DNA of 64,000 nt. It comes from Panacagrimonas sp041603235. GTDB taxonomy: Bacteria; Pseudomonadota; Gammaproteobacteria; Nevskiales; Nevskiaceae. Within the stretch, counting starts at the first letter, position 1. Each line of letters opens with the position of its first letter. Shown piece by piece: positions 20,658-28,898 of the stretch. A model generated the notes under the pieces. The model saw nothing but the letters and a program-made list of their open reading frames with translations, was not told the DNA's origin and did not search any database. Location: positions 1 to 64,000 of the forward strand of contig JBFIES010000004.1 in NCBI GenBank assembly GCA_041603235.1, written 5' to 3'. The translations under genes and the position numbers were made by a program.

Positions 20658-23354
20658 ATGACTGAATTTGCCAAGGAAGTTCTAAGCGTCAATCTCGAAG
20701 ACGAGATGCGCCGTTCTTATCTGGATTACGCCATGAGCGTGATCGTGGGCCGCGCACTTCCGGACGCGCGAGACGGCCTCAAGCCGGTACATCGCCGCAT
20801 TCTTTATGCGATGAGCCAGCTCAACAACACCTGGAACCGGCCTTACATCAAGTGCGCCCGTGTCGTCGGCGACGTGATCGGCAAATACCATCCGCATGGC
20901 GATACCGCCGCCTATGACGCCCTGGTGCGCATGGCGCAGGACTTCTCGCTGCGGCATCCGCTGGTAGACGGGCAGGGCAACTTTGGCTCGGTGGACGGCG
21001 ATCCGCCCGCCGCCATGCGTTACACCGAGTGCCGCATGGCACGTCTGGCTTCCGAACTGCTTGCAGACATCGATTCAGACACCGTCGATTTCATTCCCAA
21101 CTACGACGAGAAAGACGTTGAGCCGGTGGTGCTGCCCACCCGCGTGCCGCAGCTGCTGGTCAACGGTTCTGCCGGTATTGCGGTGGGCCTTGCCACCAAC
21201 ATCCCGCCGCACAATCTGTCTGAAGTCATTGACGGCTGCGTGGCGCTGATCGACAACGCCGATATCGACATTGCCGGCCTGATGAAACTCATCCCGGCGC
21301 CAGACTTCCCCACCGCTGGTCTGCTGCTGGACGCGCATGGCCTGGTAGATGCCTACAGCACCGGCCGCGGCCGCATCGTCATCCGTTCACGTACGCACTT
21401 TGAAGAGATTGGCAACGATCGCATGGCGATCATCGTCACCGAGCTGCCGTATCAGGTGAACAAGGCGCGTCTGCAGGAGCGCATCGCCGAGCTGGTCAAG
21501 GAAAAGAAAATTGCCGGCATCAGCGAGATTCGTGACGAGTCCGACCGTGATGGCATGCGTCTGGTCATTGAGCTCAAGCGCGGTGAAAACGAAGAAGTTG
21601 CGCTGAATAATCTGTTCCAGCAGACCGGCATGCAGGTCACCTTTGGCATCAACATCGTGGCGCTCGAAGGCGGGCAGCCGCGCACGATGAACCTCAAGGA
21701 CCTGCTGGAAATCTTTGTGCGTCATCGCCGTGATGTGGTCACGCGCCGCACACGCCACCTGCTCAAGGAAGCGCGCAAGAAGGCACACATTCTCGAAGGT
21801 CTGGCCGTGGCACTGGCCAACATCGACGAGATGATCGAGATGATCAAGCGCTCGCCCAATTCTGCAGAGGCCAAGATCGCCTTGATGGCAGAGATCTGGG
21901 AGCCGGGTCTGGTCACCACGCTGCTGCAGCGTACAGACGCTGACGCATCACGCCCGGAGGATCTGGAAGAAGGCTTCGGGCTGTCTACCAACGGCTACAA
22001 GCTTTCGGAAGCGCAGGCGCAGGCCATTCTGGAAATGCGCCTCTCCAAGCTCACCGCGCTGGAGCAGGACAAGATTCACGAGGAGTTCAAGGAACTGCTC
22101 GACGCCATCATCGACTACCTCGACATTCTGGGCTCGGAAGTGCGCCTGATGTCTGTGATCCGCGACGAACTGCTGGCCATCAAGGAGCAGTACGGCAACG
22201 AGCGCAAGACCGAGATCACCAACGCCGCCCTCAACATGGCGCGCGAAGACCTCATTGCGCCGCAGGACATGGTCGTCACTCTGTCGCACGAGGGCTACGT
22301 CAAATCCGTGCCGCAGGACGAGTATCAGGCGCAGAAGCGCGGCGGACGCGGCAAGCTTGCCGCCGGCACCAAGCAGGAAGACTTTGTAGACCAGATCTGG
22401 GCTGCACATTCGCATGACTGGCTGCTCTGCTTTGGCTCCAACGGCAAGGTCTACAAGCTGCGCGTCTTTGAATTGCCGCAGGGCTCGCGCGGTTCGCGCG
22501 GCAGGCCATTCGTCAATCTGCTGCCGCTGGAAAACGGCGAGAAGATCAGCGCCGTATTGCCCATCAAATCTTTTGATGACCCCGGCAAATACATCTTCAT
22601 GGCTACCCGTCTGGGCACCGTCAAGAAAACCGCACTGACCAACTTTGCCAACATCCGCAGCAACGGCCTCATCGCCGTGGACCTGCGTGTGGACGATGCG
22701 CTGGTTGGCGTGGCACTCACCACCGGCAGTAGCGACATCCTGTTGTTCAGCGATGCCGGCCGCGTGATCCGCTTCAAGGAAACCGACGTGCGCAGCATGG
22801 GCCGTACCGCTACCGGCGTGCGCGGCATGCGTCTGATCAAGCGCGGTGAAACTAATGTGGACGACGACGGCTCTGATGATGCCGCAGTAGAAGACGCAGC
22901 GGACGCCGGGGATGATTCAGAAACCACCATCGCCGCACCGTCGCAGGCCACCATCATCTCGCTCATCGTGGCCGACAAGGGTGAGATTCTCACCGTCTCA
23001 GAACTCGGTTACGGCAAGCGCACTGCAATTGACCAGTTCCCACGCAGAGGCCGAGGCGGTCAGGGCGTCATTGCCCAAAGACTGACCGACAAGACCGGCA
23101 ACCTCGTCGGCGCCATTGAAGTGGAAGAAGGCCACCAGGTCATGCTGATCTCGGAAGCCGGCATCCTCATCCGCTTCAAGACCACCGACGTGCGCAGCAT
23201 GGGCCGCAACACCCAAGGCGTGCGCCTGATGCGACCGGACAAGAACGATCGACTGGTCGGCCTGGACCGGGTTGAAGTGGAAGATGAAGCTGAAGTTGAG
23301 ACTGATGCGGACGGCGAGGGTGAAGGTGGAGTGGTGCCGGGTGATGGCGAATAA
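20658..23354 (+). CDS. gyrA: DNA gyrase subunit A
   Basis: An 898-residue type II topoisomerase subunit that cuts and rejoins DNA. The catalytic Tyr is in MRYTECRMA near residue 122. The quinolone-resistance region reads HPHGDTAAYD: Thr at the E. coli Ser83 position (a natural variant in some genera) and Asp retained at 87. The GyrA-box equivalent is QKRGGRG. The C-terminal wheel carries an extra acidic insertion of about 25 residues (about 22855-22930) between blades and an acidic tail. It stands as its own transcription unit, with the accessory region starting 15 bases past its stop. Confidence 0.98.
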   Translation: MTEFAKEVLSVNLEDEMRRSYLDYAMSVIVGRALPDARDGLKPVHRRILYAMSQLNNTWNRPYIKCARVVGDVIGKYHPHGDTAAYDALVRMAQDFSLRHPLVDGQGNFGSVDGDPPAAMRYTECRMARLASELLADIDSDTVDFIPNYDEKDVEPVVLPTRVPQLLVNGSAGIAVGLATNIPPHNLSEVIDGCVALIDNADIDIAGLMKLIPAPDFPTAGLLLDAHGLVDAYSTGRGRIVIRSRTHFEEIGNDRMAIIVTELPYQVNKARLQERIAELVKEKKIAGISEIRDESDRDGMRLVIELKRGENEEVALNNLFQQTGMQVTFGINIVALEGGQPRTMNLKDLLEIFVRHRRDVVTRRTRHLLKEARKKAHILEGLAVALANIDEMIEMIKRSPNSAEAKIALMAEIWEPGLVTTLLQRTDADASRPEDLEEGFGLSTNGYKLSEAQAQAILEMRLSKLTALEQDKIHEEFKELLDAIIDYLDILGSEVRLMSVIRDELLAIKEQYGNERKTEITNAALNMAREDLIAPQDMVVTLSHEGYVKSVPQDEYQAQKRGGRGKLAAGTKQEDFVDQIWAAHSHDWLLCFGSNGKVYKLRVFELPQGSRGSRGRPFVNLLPLENGEKISAVLPIKSFDDPGKYIFMATRLGTVKKTALTNFANIRSNGLIAVDLRVDDALVGVALTTGSSDILLFSDAGRVIRFKETDVRSMGRTATGVRGMRLIKRGETNVDDDGSDDAAVEDAADAGDDSETTIAAPSQATIISLIVADKGEILTVSELGYGKRTAIDQFPRRGRGGQGVIAQRLTDKTGNLVGAIEVEEGHQVMLISEAGILIRFKTTDVRSMGRNTQGVRLMRPDKNDRLVGLDRVEVEDEAEVETDADGEGEGGVVPGDGE

Positions 23355-23400
23355 GCTGGCGCGGCGGCGTCTAACCTGCGATACCCCTTGAGGAACTGAC

Positions 23401-24033
23401 GTGGCGAAATGGGACGACGACATAGTCTTGGCGCTTGAGAATCTCGGCGGCAGTGCAAACTACGACGATCTGTACGCAGAAATTGAAAAGCTGAGAACCG
23501 ATCTTCCTCCCACATGGAAGTCGGTAGTTCGTCGCCGAGTTCAGGATCTTTCGTCAGATTCTGCTGGATTCAAGCATGGCCAAGACCTCTTCTTCTCTGT
23601 TGAGGGTTTGGGTGCTGGTGTTTGGGGCCTCCGTTCAGCTCTAGCTGAAACTCCTACAGCGGTCGATCTTCCGTCCGGAGTCGAAGAGCCGGAGAAGGCA
23701 TATGTACTTACATACCGTGTTTTAAGAGATACACCTCTGGCTCGTAAGATTAAGCTGCTGCACAAGGACCGGTGCCAAATCTGCGGTCAAGCCGTCAATA
23801 TTGGCAACGGCGAAACCTATGCTGAGGCTCATCACATCATTCCGCTCGGTGCGCCTCACCATGGGCCAGATACAGCAGAAAACATCATTGTCCTGTGCCC
23901 TAACCATCATGTGCTCTGCGACTATGGCGCGATCAAACTGGTCTCGGCAGCCATCACTAGCGTAAAAGGTCACGTGATTTCGGCCAAGGGTATTGCCTAT
24001 CACAATGAAAAAATTGCAAAGAGCGGGGTATAA
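23401..24033 (+). CDS. HNH endonuclease with N-terminal winged-helix-like domain
   Basis: 210 residues. The N-terminal ~75 residues (ALENLGGSANYDDLYAEIEK ... VVRRRVQDLSSDS) resemble the winged-helix domain found on restriction-type HNH and Mrr proteins. The C-terminal half is a zinc-type HNH nuclease: CQIC at about residue 124, then EAHHIIPLG, ENIIVLCPNHH. Such proteins act as restriction endonucleases, including modification-dependent ones. It is the first cassette; its TAA stop overlaps the attC inverse core. The GTG start at 23401 has a GAGGAAC motif just upstream. No methylase partner is seen, so a methylated-DNA target or a solitary role is possible. The target is unknown. Confidence 0.8.
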   Translation: MAKWDDDIVLALENLGGSANYDDLYAEIEKLRTDLPPTWKSVVRRRVQDLSSDSAGFKHGQDLFFSVEGLGAGVWGLRSALAETPTAVDLPSGVEEPEKAYVLTYRVLRDTPLARKIKLLHKDRCQICGQAVNIGNGETYAEAHHIIPLGAPHHGPDTAENIIVLCPNHHVLCDYGAIKLVSAAITSVKGHVISAKGIAYHNEKIAKSGV

Positions 24034-24096
24034 CAAACGCTTTCTGTGTGACGTATTCGCTTTCGGCTCATACGCGCCTGAAGCGAGGCGTTGGAC
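24028..24096 (+). repeat. attC recombination site 1
   Basis: A 69-base site beginning GTATAAC and AAACGC and ending with a consensus core GTTGGAC (GTTRRRY). Imperfect dyad: CGCTTTC pairs with GAAGCG and CGTAT with ATACG around a central loop. The TAACAAACGC opening is the same as in many Vibrio-type attC repeats. Confidence 0.72.
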
Positions 24097-24099
24097 GGC

Positions 24100-24693
24100 A
24101 TGAAAGCTAGGAGTGATATATCGGACAAGCTGGTGCACTTCACAAGCGGTGCGTCGCACGAGGACGCCTTTCAGAATCTACGCAGCATATTACGCGACGG
24201 CCAAATAGTCGGTTACAGCAGCAAGATTCGTGGAAACTTCAATTGTGTGTGCTTTACCGAAGCACCGCTCACCTCGGTGGAGCAAGGTTTGGTAAACCCG
24301 AAAGCGCACTCTCGTTACTCGCCATTCGGACTGATGTTTGAAAAGGCCCAAGTCTTCGAACTTGGCGGACGGCCAGTTATCTATCAGTCCGAAGGCGAGT
24401 ACGCGCTGCTACCCGAATCCCACCAGTGGCGGCACGTACGTTACGAGCCCAGTGCGAAGCCCCCCATTGATCTAACTTGGGAGCGTGAATGGCGCATCAA
24501 GACGTCGGCATTGATACTAAAACCTGAAGAAGTCGCAGTGATTGTTCCTGACTCTGGTTGGGCAGAAAGACTGATTGGGGAGCATGAGCAAGGAGAGGAT
24601 TGGCGAGTGTATGAGTACACCACGATCATGGATGCTTTCTTGGCGGAGCAGTATAGAGAGGCTTTCGCGTGGCGAATTGTGACGCTGCGCTAA
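24100..24693 (+). CDS. AbiGi/ART-like cassette protein, possible phage-defence factor
   Basis: 197 residues. The N-terminal pattern LVHFTSG ... AFQNLRSILRDGQIVG ... NCVCFTEAPL resembles families (AbiGi-type, DUF4433/DarT-like) in which a small protein with an ADP-ribosyltransferase-like core recognises or modifies nucleic acid. The later ERE/EWRIKT and VIVPDSGW segments recur in AbiGi-type proteins. The assignment rests on motif resemblance only. The ATG at 24100 lies four bases after the attC core, as expected for a cassette; a TTG nine bases upstream is the alternative. No antitoxin partner is next to it, so if toxic it must be self-limiting or target phage. Confidence 0.5.
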   Translation: MKARSDISDKLVHFTSGASHEDAFQNLRSILRDGQIVGYSSKIRGNFNCVCFTEAPLTSVEQGLVNPKAHSRYSPFGLMFEKAQVFELGGRPVIYQSEGEYALLPESHQWRHVRYEPSAKPPIDLTWEREWRIKTSALILKPEEVAVIVPDSGWAERLIGEHEQGEDWRVYEYTTIMDAFLAEQYREAFAWRIVTLR

Positions 24694-24697
24694 TGCT

Positions 24698-24766
24698 GTT
24701 TAACAAGGCTTTGCAGTCCGACTTCCTCGCCTACGCCGCGGCCGCGGCTGAAGGCGGGCGCTATGC
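24698..24766 (+). repeat. attC-like recombination site 2
   Basis: 69 bases beginning GTTTAACAAGGCTTTGCAGT, the opening of many Pseudomonas/Xanthomonas-type attC sites, and ending with a degenerate core GCTATGC. Pairing between the arms is imperfect (GGCTT...CAG against CTGAAGGC). Confidence 0.6.
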
Positions 24767-24799
24767 GCCTTCTCCAATTGTCAAAGCATGTAAACAAGA

Positions 24800-25426
24800 A
24801 TGAAGCGAATTAGTAATTGGATTGGCCTGTTCGAGAGCCACCTTTCGGCTGCGGAGTGGGCTTGGCGAATCATTACAGTTCTAGTGATCGCAGGTGGTGG
24901 CACGAGCACCGGGTTGCTTGCAAAAAGCTCAGAAACATTGAGCGCTTTGGGACCCTTGGTATGGATCGGAATAGGGCTAATTTCGGCCCTTTTGCTAACT
25001 ATAATTTTCTACTTGGTAAAAGCTGCACAACTCAAAGATGCGGAGGCTGGTTATGTCAGAGCAGTATCGGTCGAAAGCACTGCCACAAACCCCTTGCTTG
25101 ATAGCTATAAAGACCAAGTAATAAGGGTTGAAGACTTGAGGTTGCCGGGAAAGCAGCTCCACAAGAACAAACATTTTAAGCGCTGCAAGTTTGTTGGCCC
25201 GGGCGCAATTGCGATGCTTGGGGGAACCTACCAAAATGATGGTTTCGTTGAATGTGGAACGATCGTAGTGCTTCCGGAAAAAGTAATGCTTACGGGAATT
25301 ATCGTTTTTGAAAACTGTACCGTTGAAGAATGTGAGTTCCTCCGAATTTCGGTCTTTATGAATGAGCAGATGGCAAGAGAAATGAGAAAAATGGGAGCAG
25401 AAGTTGCAGGTCTGCCAGGCGCATAA
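24800..25426 (+). CDS. Membrane protein with C-terminal repeat-like beta segment (cassette 3)
   Basis: 208 residues, unrecognised. Two predicted membrane spans (about residues 18-42 and 52-74) form a hairpin near the N-terminus. The soluble C-terminal half has alternating short strands (KRCKFVGPGAIAMLGG, FVECGTIVV, VFENCTVEECEF) reminiscent of pentapeptide or right-handed beta-helix repeats. The gene is more AT-rich than its surroundings and is flanked by attC-like sites, so it is an integron cassette. Function is unknown; such two-helix plus repeat proteins are common among cassettes. Confidence 0.7.
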   Translation: MKRISNWIGLFESHLSAAEWAWRIITVLVIAGGGTSTGLLAKSSETLSALGPLVWIGIGLISALLLTIIFYLVKAAQLKDAEAGYVRAVSVESTATNPLLDSYKDQVIRVEDLRLPGKQLHKNKHFKRCKFVGPGAIAMLGGTYQNDGFVECGTIVVLPEKVMLTGIIVFENCTVEECEFLRISVFMNEQMAREMRKMGAEVAGLPGA

Positions 25427-25498
25427 CTTATCGCTGCAGCCGATGTGACGGTTCCTACGCTTTAGTGGACGCTCTGCGTCAGCGTCGCCCCGTTTGAT
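25421..25498 (+). repeat. attC-like recombination site 3
   Basis: 78 bases from GCATAAC (overlapping the TAA stop of the third cassette) to GTTTGAT. The arms share CGCTG/CAGCG pairing near the ends. It is less regular than site 1 and may be partly eroded. Confidence 0.48.
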
Positions 25499-25535
25499 CA
25501 AATTCACGGGAGCAGTTGCAACACCTTTCCAACTC

Positions 25536-26048
25536 CTACATCGACTCCACCAACACACTCAAAAACTTCGAGTTGGCTTCTTCGCCCAGGGCCAGTGCTT
25601 CGAACTGGGCAGCGATGGGGCCACTTCCATGCGCTTCGCGGAATTGGCGCATGAAGCTGGCGCCGCCGAGTTCGCCTGCGGCTTGTAGTTGAAACTGGGT
25701 TTTGCGGTCGTGGCCGTCCAGGGCTTCGTCGTAGAGCGCCTTTGTATTGGCGATGAGGTCTTTCAGCGCTGCCATGCGTTCTTCGAAATGCTCGTTTTCT
25801 TCTTCCAGCGATTCTATGAATTCCGAAATCGCTTCTTCGCGGTCGGCGCAATCCAGCAGGCCTTTTTTCTCTACCGCGTCCTGCGTCTGATCTGCCCATG
25901 TTCGGTATTTGTCGGCGGCCATGCGCTCCAGTGCTGCGAGCAGCAGCGGCGCTTGTTCCGGTGCGAGCTTTTGCAGAACCGGGGCAAGGGCATCAAGCAG
26001 GGGCTGGGGGCTGTTGGCGTCCGATGATGATGTGGTCGTCGTTGTCAT
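25536..26048 (-). CDS. Hypothetical helical protein
   Basis: 170 residues, not recognised. After a Thr/Ser-rich N-terminus the protein is predicted all-helical and strongly acidic in the middle (EEAISEFIESLEEENEHFEERM), probably with a coiled coil at about residues 70-105. It has no signal peptide, membrane span or catalytic motif. The start ATG 26048 is preceded by GAGGAGAG. It lies 98 bases after another unknown minus-strand gene and may be co-transcribed with it. The convergent cassette array ends 38 bases away. Confidence 0.6.
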   Translation of the reverse strand: MTTTTTSSSDANSPQPLLDALAPVLQKLAPEQAPLLLAALERMAADKYRTWADQTQDAVEKKGLLDCADREEAISEFIESLEEENEHFEERMAALKDLIANTKALYDEALDGHDRKTQFQLQAAGELGGASFMRQFREAHGSGPIAAQFEALALGEEANSKFLSVLVESM

Positions 26049-26146
26049 GATGTCGCACTCTCCTCATTGCATTCTCTGTGCTCTTAGTCTGCCTCGGGTC
26101 AGCGGTGATCATTGCTTCCGCAGACCTTGCTTTGAAATCGCTGCCC

Positions 26147-26554
26147 TCAGGTTCGTTTACGCGCTGCGTCGCTGACACGACGTGCGAATACTTTTTTTTC
26201 TTCGCTGGAATCAGCTTGATCACTGGCCAGCTTCTTGGCAGTGCTTCGCTGTGCTTTGCGCTTGAAGCTGAGCTGATCCAGTGAACGCACAACGCGTTCA
26301 CCTTCTTCCGGCGTAATGGCTTTGTTGAGCGAATCCACCAGCAGCTGAACCTGCGGGCCCTGATCTGAGGTTTCAAGCGCAATCAGTTTGGCGCGGGTGA
26401 GGGTGTCCAGACCGCGCGCAAGGTCACCCTGACGCAGATGTGTGGCGTCCCAGTGCTGCATGAGCTGGCTGAGCGACATGGCCTGGCCCTTGGTGACGCC
26501 GGCCTCGCCGAGAATGCGGAAAATGGCGATCCAGACTGATTTGGTTGAAATCAT
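26147..26554 (-). CDS. Hypothetical small protein, winged-helix-like
   Basis: 135 residues, not recognised. The first ~85 residues (WIAIFRILGEAGVTKGQAMSLSQLMQHWDATHLRQGDLARGLDTLTRAKLI) have the helix pattern and LxxxLxxLTxAKLI ending of winged-helix or small HTH folds. The basic C-terminus (FKRKAQRSTAKKLAS, FARRVSDAARKR) could bind nucleic acid. It probably forms a unit with the downstream helical protein. A regulator or DNA-associated role is only a guess. Confidence 0.55.
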   Translation of the reverse strand: MISTKSVWIAIFRILGEAGVTKGQAMSLSQLMQHWDATHLRQGDLARGLDTLTRAKLIALETSDQGPQVQLLVDSLNKAITPEEGERVVRSLDQLSFKRKAQRSTAKKLASDQADSSEEKKVFARRVSDAARKRT

Positions 26555-27092
26555 GAGGCCTTCATGTCCTCATGACGGAAATTTGCTTTGGCACATTCAA
26601 TATTGGGTGATGTGGCAGCTCGCATCTGCATCAATTCTCTGGATACCTGACGATCATGATATTCCTCTTGTGCCTGCGATTGCGTCATTGACGCAAAATG
26701 CGACAAAAAATCACGACCTGAAGCACGTTTGCCTTGGTGTTGATTGGCTATAAGAGGTGACTACGGATCGTCAGATTAGCGAACCAGGCCTGCAAGCAAA
26801 GTCCGTGCGAGCACGGATTGTCAATTTGGACTCATGGCCAGACCGGTAAGGGTAAGGGGCCATGGCATGTCAGACCTCATGCATCAGACAATATCGCTGC
26901 GGCAATGGGCAGAGGGTATCGAACGATGCTCGTTTGCTGATGTCGGAGCCAGCCATACGAGGCAGATATTTCAGGCCTGACAGACAGCAGGAAGCCTGCA
27001 GAAGGCCACAAGTGGGCGAATCTGCTGTTTCCCGGAGCAGACAGGCACTTTCAATCAATCATTTATTCATTCATTCAATGGAGAGCTGAGTT
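26555..27092. other. 538-base gene-free region with two inverted repeats
   Basis: No supported gene. Two hairpins are visible: TCCGTG-CGAG-CACGGA near 26803-26818 and CATGGCC ... GGCCATG (26833-26839, 26858-26864). A TATAAG -10-like element lies at about 26749. This sequence separates divergent genes and must hold the promoters of both the minus-strand pair and mscS; a small RNA is possible but unproven. Confidence 0.4.
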
Positions 27093-27944
27093 TTGATCAA
27101 CACAATGCTGGAAGGAATTGATATTCAACAACTGATGACCTGGGTGCAGATCGCCGGTCTCAAGCTGATTGCGGCGCTGCTCACCTTCTTCATCGGCCGC
27201 TGGATTGCCGGCATGCTCATCAATGGCATGAACGCGGCCATGACGCGGGGCAAGGTGGATGCCACGCTGGCCAATTTCCTGGGCAATGTGCTGTACGGCG
27301 TGATGCTGGCCATCATCGTGATTTCCGCGCTGGGCCAGCTGGGCGTTTCAACCACCTCTGCCGCTGCCTTGCTTGGTGGTGCCGGTGTGGCCATTGGCCT
27401 GAGCCTGAAAGATCAGCTGTCCTCATTCGCAGCGGGTGTGATGCTGATCATCTTCCGCCCCTTCAAGAAGGGCGACTTCATTGACGCTGGCGGTGTGATG
27501 GGCACGGTTGAAGAGCTCAAGATCGTGGCCACCATTCTCAAGTCGCCAAACAACCAGCAGGTGATGGTGCCCAATGCGGAGATCTGGGGCAGCACGATCA
27601 CCAATTTCTCTGCTCGTGATACGCGGCGAATTGATCTGGCGGTCGGTATTGCCTATGACGCAGACATGAAAAAGGCCAAGCAGCTGGTCATGGAGCTGAT
27701 CAAGGCCGATGAGCGCATTCTGGCCGAGCCGGCGCCGTGGATCGGCATCACCGAGCTGGGCGACAGTGCCGTTACCGTCACCATCCGCCCCTGGACCAGG
27801 ACTTCGGACTTCTGGCAGACCCAGTGCGACCTGATTGAGGCAATCAAAGAGAAGTTTGATGCCAATGACATTGGAATTCCGTTTCCACAAATGGATATTC
27901 ACGTCAGCAAGGACGGCGGCAAAAGCTCCGGCGAAGAAGCGTAA
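27093..27944 (+). CDS. mscS: MscS-family small-conductance mechanosensitive channel
   Basis: 283 residues, close to E. coli MscS (286). Three N-terminal membrane spans are followed by the pore-lining TM3 (AAALLGGAGVAIGLSLKDQLSSFAAGVML). The beta domain has PFKKGDFIDAGGVMGTVEEL, and VPNAEIWGSTITNFSARDTRR leads into the cytoplasmic cage. It opens under membrane tension to relieve osmotic shock. TTG 27093 is chosen because GGAGAG lies seven bases upstream; the ATG at 27105 is too far from it. It appears monocistronic. Confidence 0.92.
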   Translation: MINTMLEGIDIQQLMTWVQIAGLKLIAALLTFFIGRWIAGMLINGMNAAMTRGKVDATLANFLGNVLYGVMLAIIVISALGQLGVSTTSAAALLGGAGVAIGLSLKDQLSSFAAGVMLIIFRPFKKGDFIDAGGVMGTVEELKIVATILKSPNNQQVMVPNAEIWGSTITNFSARDTRRIDLAVGIAYDADMKKAKQLVMELIKADERILAEPAPWIGITELGDSAVTVTIRPWTRTSDFWQTQCDLIEAIKEKFDANDIGIPFPQMDIHVSKDGGKSSGEEA

Positions 27945-27965
27945 GCTTTGCTGAGCCGGTCCGGC

Positions 27966-28002
27966 GGCAAGCTGCCCTGCTTTTAGTTGGGGGCGGCTTG
28001 CC
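27966..28002 (+). terminator. Possible terminator hairpin after mscS
   Basis: GGCAAGCTGCCC (27966-27977) pairs with GGGCGGCTTGCC (27991-28002), one wobble, around a 13-base loop, 21 bases after the mscS stop. The tract after it (CTTGTC) is weak in T, so termination is uncertain. Confidence 0.45.
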
Positions 28003-28086
28003 CTTGTCACGACTAGGCTTGCAGGTTCTGCGGTTGGCTGGGGTGAGCCGGCGCAGAGCGCCCATTGTCGGCAGGAGAAAAACAAG

Positions 28087-28770
28087 ATGATTGGGGACAG
28101 ATTCTGTTTGTGGAGCGGCCTGGGGTTTGCCGTGATGTTCGGGCTGGGCTTTATTGTGCTGGCTGGTTTCATGCCGGCGCCAGGGCCCTCGATGGGTGCC
28201 GAGGAAATTGCTGCGCTCTACCGCGAAAACACGCTTCAGGTACGCTTTGGCGTTGCCGTGATGCTGATCGCCTGCGGTCTGATGCTGCCTTTTCTGAGCC
28301 TGATCTCAGCGCAGATGAGCCGCATCGAGAACTGCAGTCAGTCGCTGGTTAACACGCAAATGGTCTGTGGCGTCATGGGCGCGGCGGTGGTGACCTTTGC
28401 AGCATTGTTCTGGGGCTGGGCGGCGTTCCGGCCTGAACGCGATGCAGAACTCATCCAGGTCATGAATGATCTGGGCTGGCTGTGTCTGTTCACAACCGTC
28501 AGTGGGCCGGTTATCCAGCCCGCGGTGATCGGCATTGCCATCCTGGGTGATCAGAGCGAGCGGCCGATATTTCCGCGCTGGGGCGGTTACTTCAATCTTT
28601 GGGTTGCGGTGCTCTTTGCCCCCGGCGTAATTGCGCTTTTCTTCAAATCAGGCCCGTTTGCCTGGAATGGCTTGTTCCCGTACTGGCTACCGTTCGTTGC
28701 CTTTGGAAGCTGGTATCTGGTGATGTTCTGGTTGCTGCGCAGCAGTTTGAATCGGCGCGCACCGGCCTGA
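28087..28770 (+). CDS. Polytopic membrane protein of unknown function
   Basis: 227 residues with about five to six hydrophobic spans: one near residues 10-30, one near 54-74, then about 95-115, 135-155, 175-190 and 200-220. It has no recognised motif. The start ATG 28087 follows GCAGGAG closely. It is 129 bases upstream of a PaaG-like isomerase on the same strand. Possible roles include a small transporter or a membrane sensor, neither supported by a motif. Confidence 0.7.
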   Translation: MIGDRFCLWSGLGFAVMFGLGFIVLAGFMPAPGPSMGAEEIAALYRENTLQVRFGVAVMLIACGLMLPFLSLISAQMSRIENCSQSLVNTQMVCGVMGAAVVTFAALFWGWAAFRPERDAELIQVMNDLGWLCLFTTVSGPVIQPAVIGIAILGDQSERPIFPRWGGYFNLWVAVLFAPGVIALFFKSGPFAWNGLFPYWLPFVAFGSWYLVMFWLLRSSLNRRAPA

Positions 28771-28898
28771 ATGAATATGCGTAATCGGGCAGGGATGCAG
28801 GTCGTGTCAGCATGCCAATCAAGATTTCCGGGTACTGGCAGATGTCCGAAGCGGCCCGCCGGTGCCCAAGTCCAATTTCAATCCAAGGGGTATGTGGC

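Larger units (their letters stand above)
23369..25498 (+). mobile_element. Integron gene-cassette cluster without integrase (CALIN-like), three cassettes
   Basis: Three same-strand genes, each followed by an attC-like site (24028-24096, 24698-24766, 25421-25498), start directly after gyrA. Gene starts follow the preceding core site closely (ATG 4 and 34 bases later), the usual cassette design. The left boundary may be the degenerate core GTCTAAC at 23369-23375. No intI gene is present in the window. The genes use more AT-rich codons than the housekeeping genes, in line with lateral transfer. Confidence 0.65.
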
